This document shows positions 62,001 through 64,000 of a DNA stretch of 64,000 nucleotides, piece by piece. This stretch comes from Pisaster brevispinus (taxonomy: Eukaryota; Echinodermata; Asteroidea; Forcipulatida; Asteriidae): the NCBI GenBank assembly GCA_023634235.1, contig JAMKCF010000016.1, positions 62,001 through 126,000 on the forward strand. The letters are read 5' to 3'. The notes beneath the pieces are model-generated. The model had not been told where the DNA came from. It did no database searches and worked only from the letters and a program-made list of their open reading frames with translations. Position 1 is the stretch's first letter, and each line of letters starts with the position of its first letter. Made by a program: the position numbers and the translations under genes.

Positions 62001-64000
62001 GAATAGGGCTACAACCACCGGCAAGTTAGCCCACGCGCCGGGGCCGAGCAACAACAAAGGCAAGACATGTCCATCCGAAGAATGATTTGAAACAACACCC
62101 GAGCTAAGTTTGAGAATAACTCATGAACTAGAAATGCTAGAGAGACGAAATTTGTACCTGAGTGTGCCTTGAATTCCACTTCACCCGAACATCAGACTTT
62201 TTGGGCCGATGTGCACCATCTTCGTGCCGGAAATGGCCTGCAGGCTGGGACACTCAGAAAGCCACTCAAAAGCATCTTCAGTGGGATTTTTGTACACAGA
62301 GCTGCACACAGAGAAGAAGAAACGAAATAAAATACAAGGAGGCTCAAATCACACCCATAACAACATCGGATTTGCACAAGGTTTCCACCACTGGAAAGCC
62401 ACGATTCAGGGCTCTCACCTCGTTGTAAATCCCTGTCTCTGAGCATTTTCTAGGCGGGGCGAGCGGCCCCGGAATAGGGCTACAACCACCGGCAAGTTAG
62501 CCCACGCGCCGGGGCCGAGCAACAACAAAGGCAAGACATGTCCATTCGAAGAATGATTTGAAACAACACCCGAGCTAAGTTTGAGAATAACTCATGAACT
62601 AGAAATGCTAGAGAGACGAAATTTGTACCTGAGTGTGCCTTGAATTCCACTTCACCCGAACATTAGACTTTTTGGGCCGATGTGCACCATCTTCGTGCCG
62701 GAAATGGCCTGCAGGCTGGGACACTCAGAAAGCCACTCAAAAGCATCTTCAGTGGGATTTTTGTACACAGAGCTGCACACAGAGAAGAAGAAACGAAATA
62801 AAATACAAGGAGGCTCAAATCACACCCATAACAACGGCGGATTTGCACAAGGTTTCCACCACTGGAAAGCCACGATGCAGGGCTCTCACCTCGTCGTAGA
62901 TCCCTGTCTCTGAGCATTTTCTAGGCGGGGCGAGCGGCCCCGGAATAGGGCTACAACCACCGGCAAGTTAGCCCACGCGCCGGGGCCGAGCAACAACAAA
63001 GGCAAGACATGTCCATCCGAAGAATGATTTGAAACAACACCCGAGCTAAGTTTGAGAATAACTCATGAACTAGAAATGCTAGAGAGACGAAATTTGTACC
63101 TGAGTGTGCCTTGAATTCCACTTCACCCGAACATCAGACTTTTTGGGCCGATGTGCACCATCTTCGTGCCGGAAATGGCCTGCAGGCTGGGACACTCAGA
63201 AAGCCACTCAAAAGCATCTTCAGTGGGATTTTTGTACACAGAGCTGCACACAGAGAAGAAGAAACGAAATAAAATACAAGGAGGCTCAAATCACACCCAT
63301 AACAACATCGGATTTGCACAAGGTTTCCACCACTGGAACTCCACGATTCAGGGCTCTCACCTCGTCGTGAATCCCTGTCTCTGAGCATTTTCTAGGCGGG
63401 GCGAGCGGCCCCGGAATAGGGCTACAACCACCGGCAAGTTAGCCCACGCGCCGGGGCCGAGCAACAACAAAGGCAAGACATGTCCATCCGAAGAATGATT
63501 TGAAACAACACCCGAGCTAAGTTTGAGAATAACTCATGAACTAGAAATGCTAGAGAGACGAAATTTGTACCTGAGTGTGCCTTGAATTCCACTTCACCCG
63601 AACATCAGACTTTTTGGGCCGATGTGCACCATCTTTGTGCCGGAAATGGCCTGCAGGCTGGGACACTCAGAAAGCCACTCAAAAGCATCTTCAGTGGGAT
63701 TTTTGTACACAGAGCTGCACACAGAGAAGAAGAAACGAAATAAAATACAAGGAGGCTCAAATCACACCCATAACAACATCGGATTTGCACAAGGTTTCCA
63801 CCACTGGAAAGCCACGATTCAGGGCTCTCACCTCGTTGTAGATCCCTGTCTCTGAGCATTTTCTAGGCGGGGCGAGCGGCCCCGGAATAGGGCTACAACC
63901 ACCGGCAAGTTAGCCCACGCGCCGGGGCCGAGCAACAACAAAGGCAAGACATGTCCATCCGAAGAATGATTTGAAACAACACCCGAGCTAAGTTTGAGAA
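56039..64000 (+). repeat. Higher-order block B', 17 monomers, cut by the window edge
   Basis: Monomers 120-134 (56039-63103) match 104-118 one for one at an offset of 7,535-7,536 bp. They share CCCACAAGCC, GGAATTGGCC, AACAAAAAAGG, CACTTAGAA, CCCACTCGCC, CATCTGACT with CGTACCGG, and CTAGGTGGGG. Changes confined to B' include CATCAGATT (59540), CCGAAAAATG (61134), ACAACGGCGG and GATGCAGGG (62833-62880), TGGAACTCC with CGTGAATCC (63104 copy) and CTTTGTGCC (63634). Changes confined to B include GGCAGTGAC and TTCCATCAC. The last two monomers (63104, 63575) no longer match their B partners at the variable markers. Monomer 136 is truncated after 426 bp. Confidence 0.92.

Larger units (their letters stand above)
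1..64000 (+). repeat. 471-bp tandem satellite array, about 136 monomers, fills the window
   Basis: Every part of the window is a copy of one 471-bp monomer, always in the same orientation. Successive anchors (GTGTGCCTTGAATTCC) fall at 48, 518, 989, 1460 and so on to 63575. Monomers differ from each other mostly by a few substitutions, so identity is roughly 98-99% by eye. G+C is about 50% (about 235 of 471 bases in one copy). No insertion of foreign DNA, transposon end, poly-A tail or target-site duplication interrupts it. Neither array end is present. Such arrays are typical of eukaryotic heterochromatin, where they evolve by unequal exchange and gene conversion; that role is inferred from structure, since I do not recognise the family. 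No gene is seen in any interval, so the long gene-free stretch is explained entirely by satellite. Confidence 0.99.

Noticed and set aside
1..64000. CRISPR array
   Set aside because: The repeat unit is the whole 471 bp with no unique spacers, so it is a satellite.
1..64000. Transposon, LTR or viral insertion
   Set aside because: The monomer register is never interrupted by foreign sequence, and the summed lengths leave no unexplained bases.

Overview
The whole 64 kb window is one eukaryotic satellite DNA array. A monomer of 471 bp, about 50% G+C by hand count of one copy, repeats head to tail on one strand about 136 times. Both window edges cut through a monomer, so the true array is longer than 64 kb. 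I found no unique sequence, transposon, RNA gene, telomere repeat or credible protein-coding gene. Kilobases of near-identical tandem monomers arranged in higher-order repeats point to heterochromatin of a eukaryotic nuclear genome (centromeric, pericentromeric, subtelomeric or knob). I do not recognise the monomer and cannot name the species or clade.

I number monomers from an anchor, the GTG in GTGTGCCTTGAATTCC. Monomer 1 starts at 48 and monomer 136 at 63575. The sum of all length deviations I read by eye (-58 bp over 135 intervals) equals the observed distance, so the monomer map is internally consistent.

Layout. 518-14173 is block A (29 monomers). 14174-26414 is block A' (26 monomers), a diverged second copy of A with single monomers gained and lost. 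26415-27828 is a short bridge. 27829-31601 is a four-monomer unit present twice in tandem, and most of it is riddled with one-base indels. 31602-40551 has 19 monomers with no clear higher-order order. 40552-46195 is a six-monomer unit present twice. 46196-48503 holds five more monomers, one with a 42-bp deletion. 48504-56038 and 56039-64000 are two copies (B, B') of a 16-monomer unit of 7,536 bp.

The 471-bp register is held almost perfectly, except in three clusters of one-base indels (21.4-22.3, 28.66-31.07 and 42.45-48.52 kb). These hold 49 of the 52 one-base indels I counted. Each cluster sits at or next to a local duplication or a break in higher-order alignment, so assembly error must be excluded before the structure there is interpreted. 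The main biological content is a record of satellite turnover: nested higher-order repeats, a chimeric monomer, one very variable site with all four bases, and many changes that look like CpG decay. I found no evidence of a new gene-encoded system.
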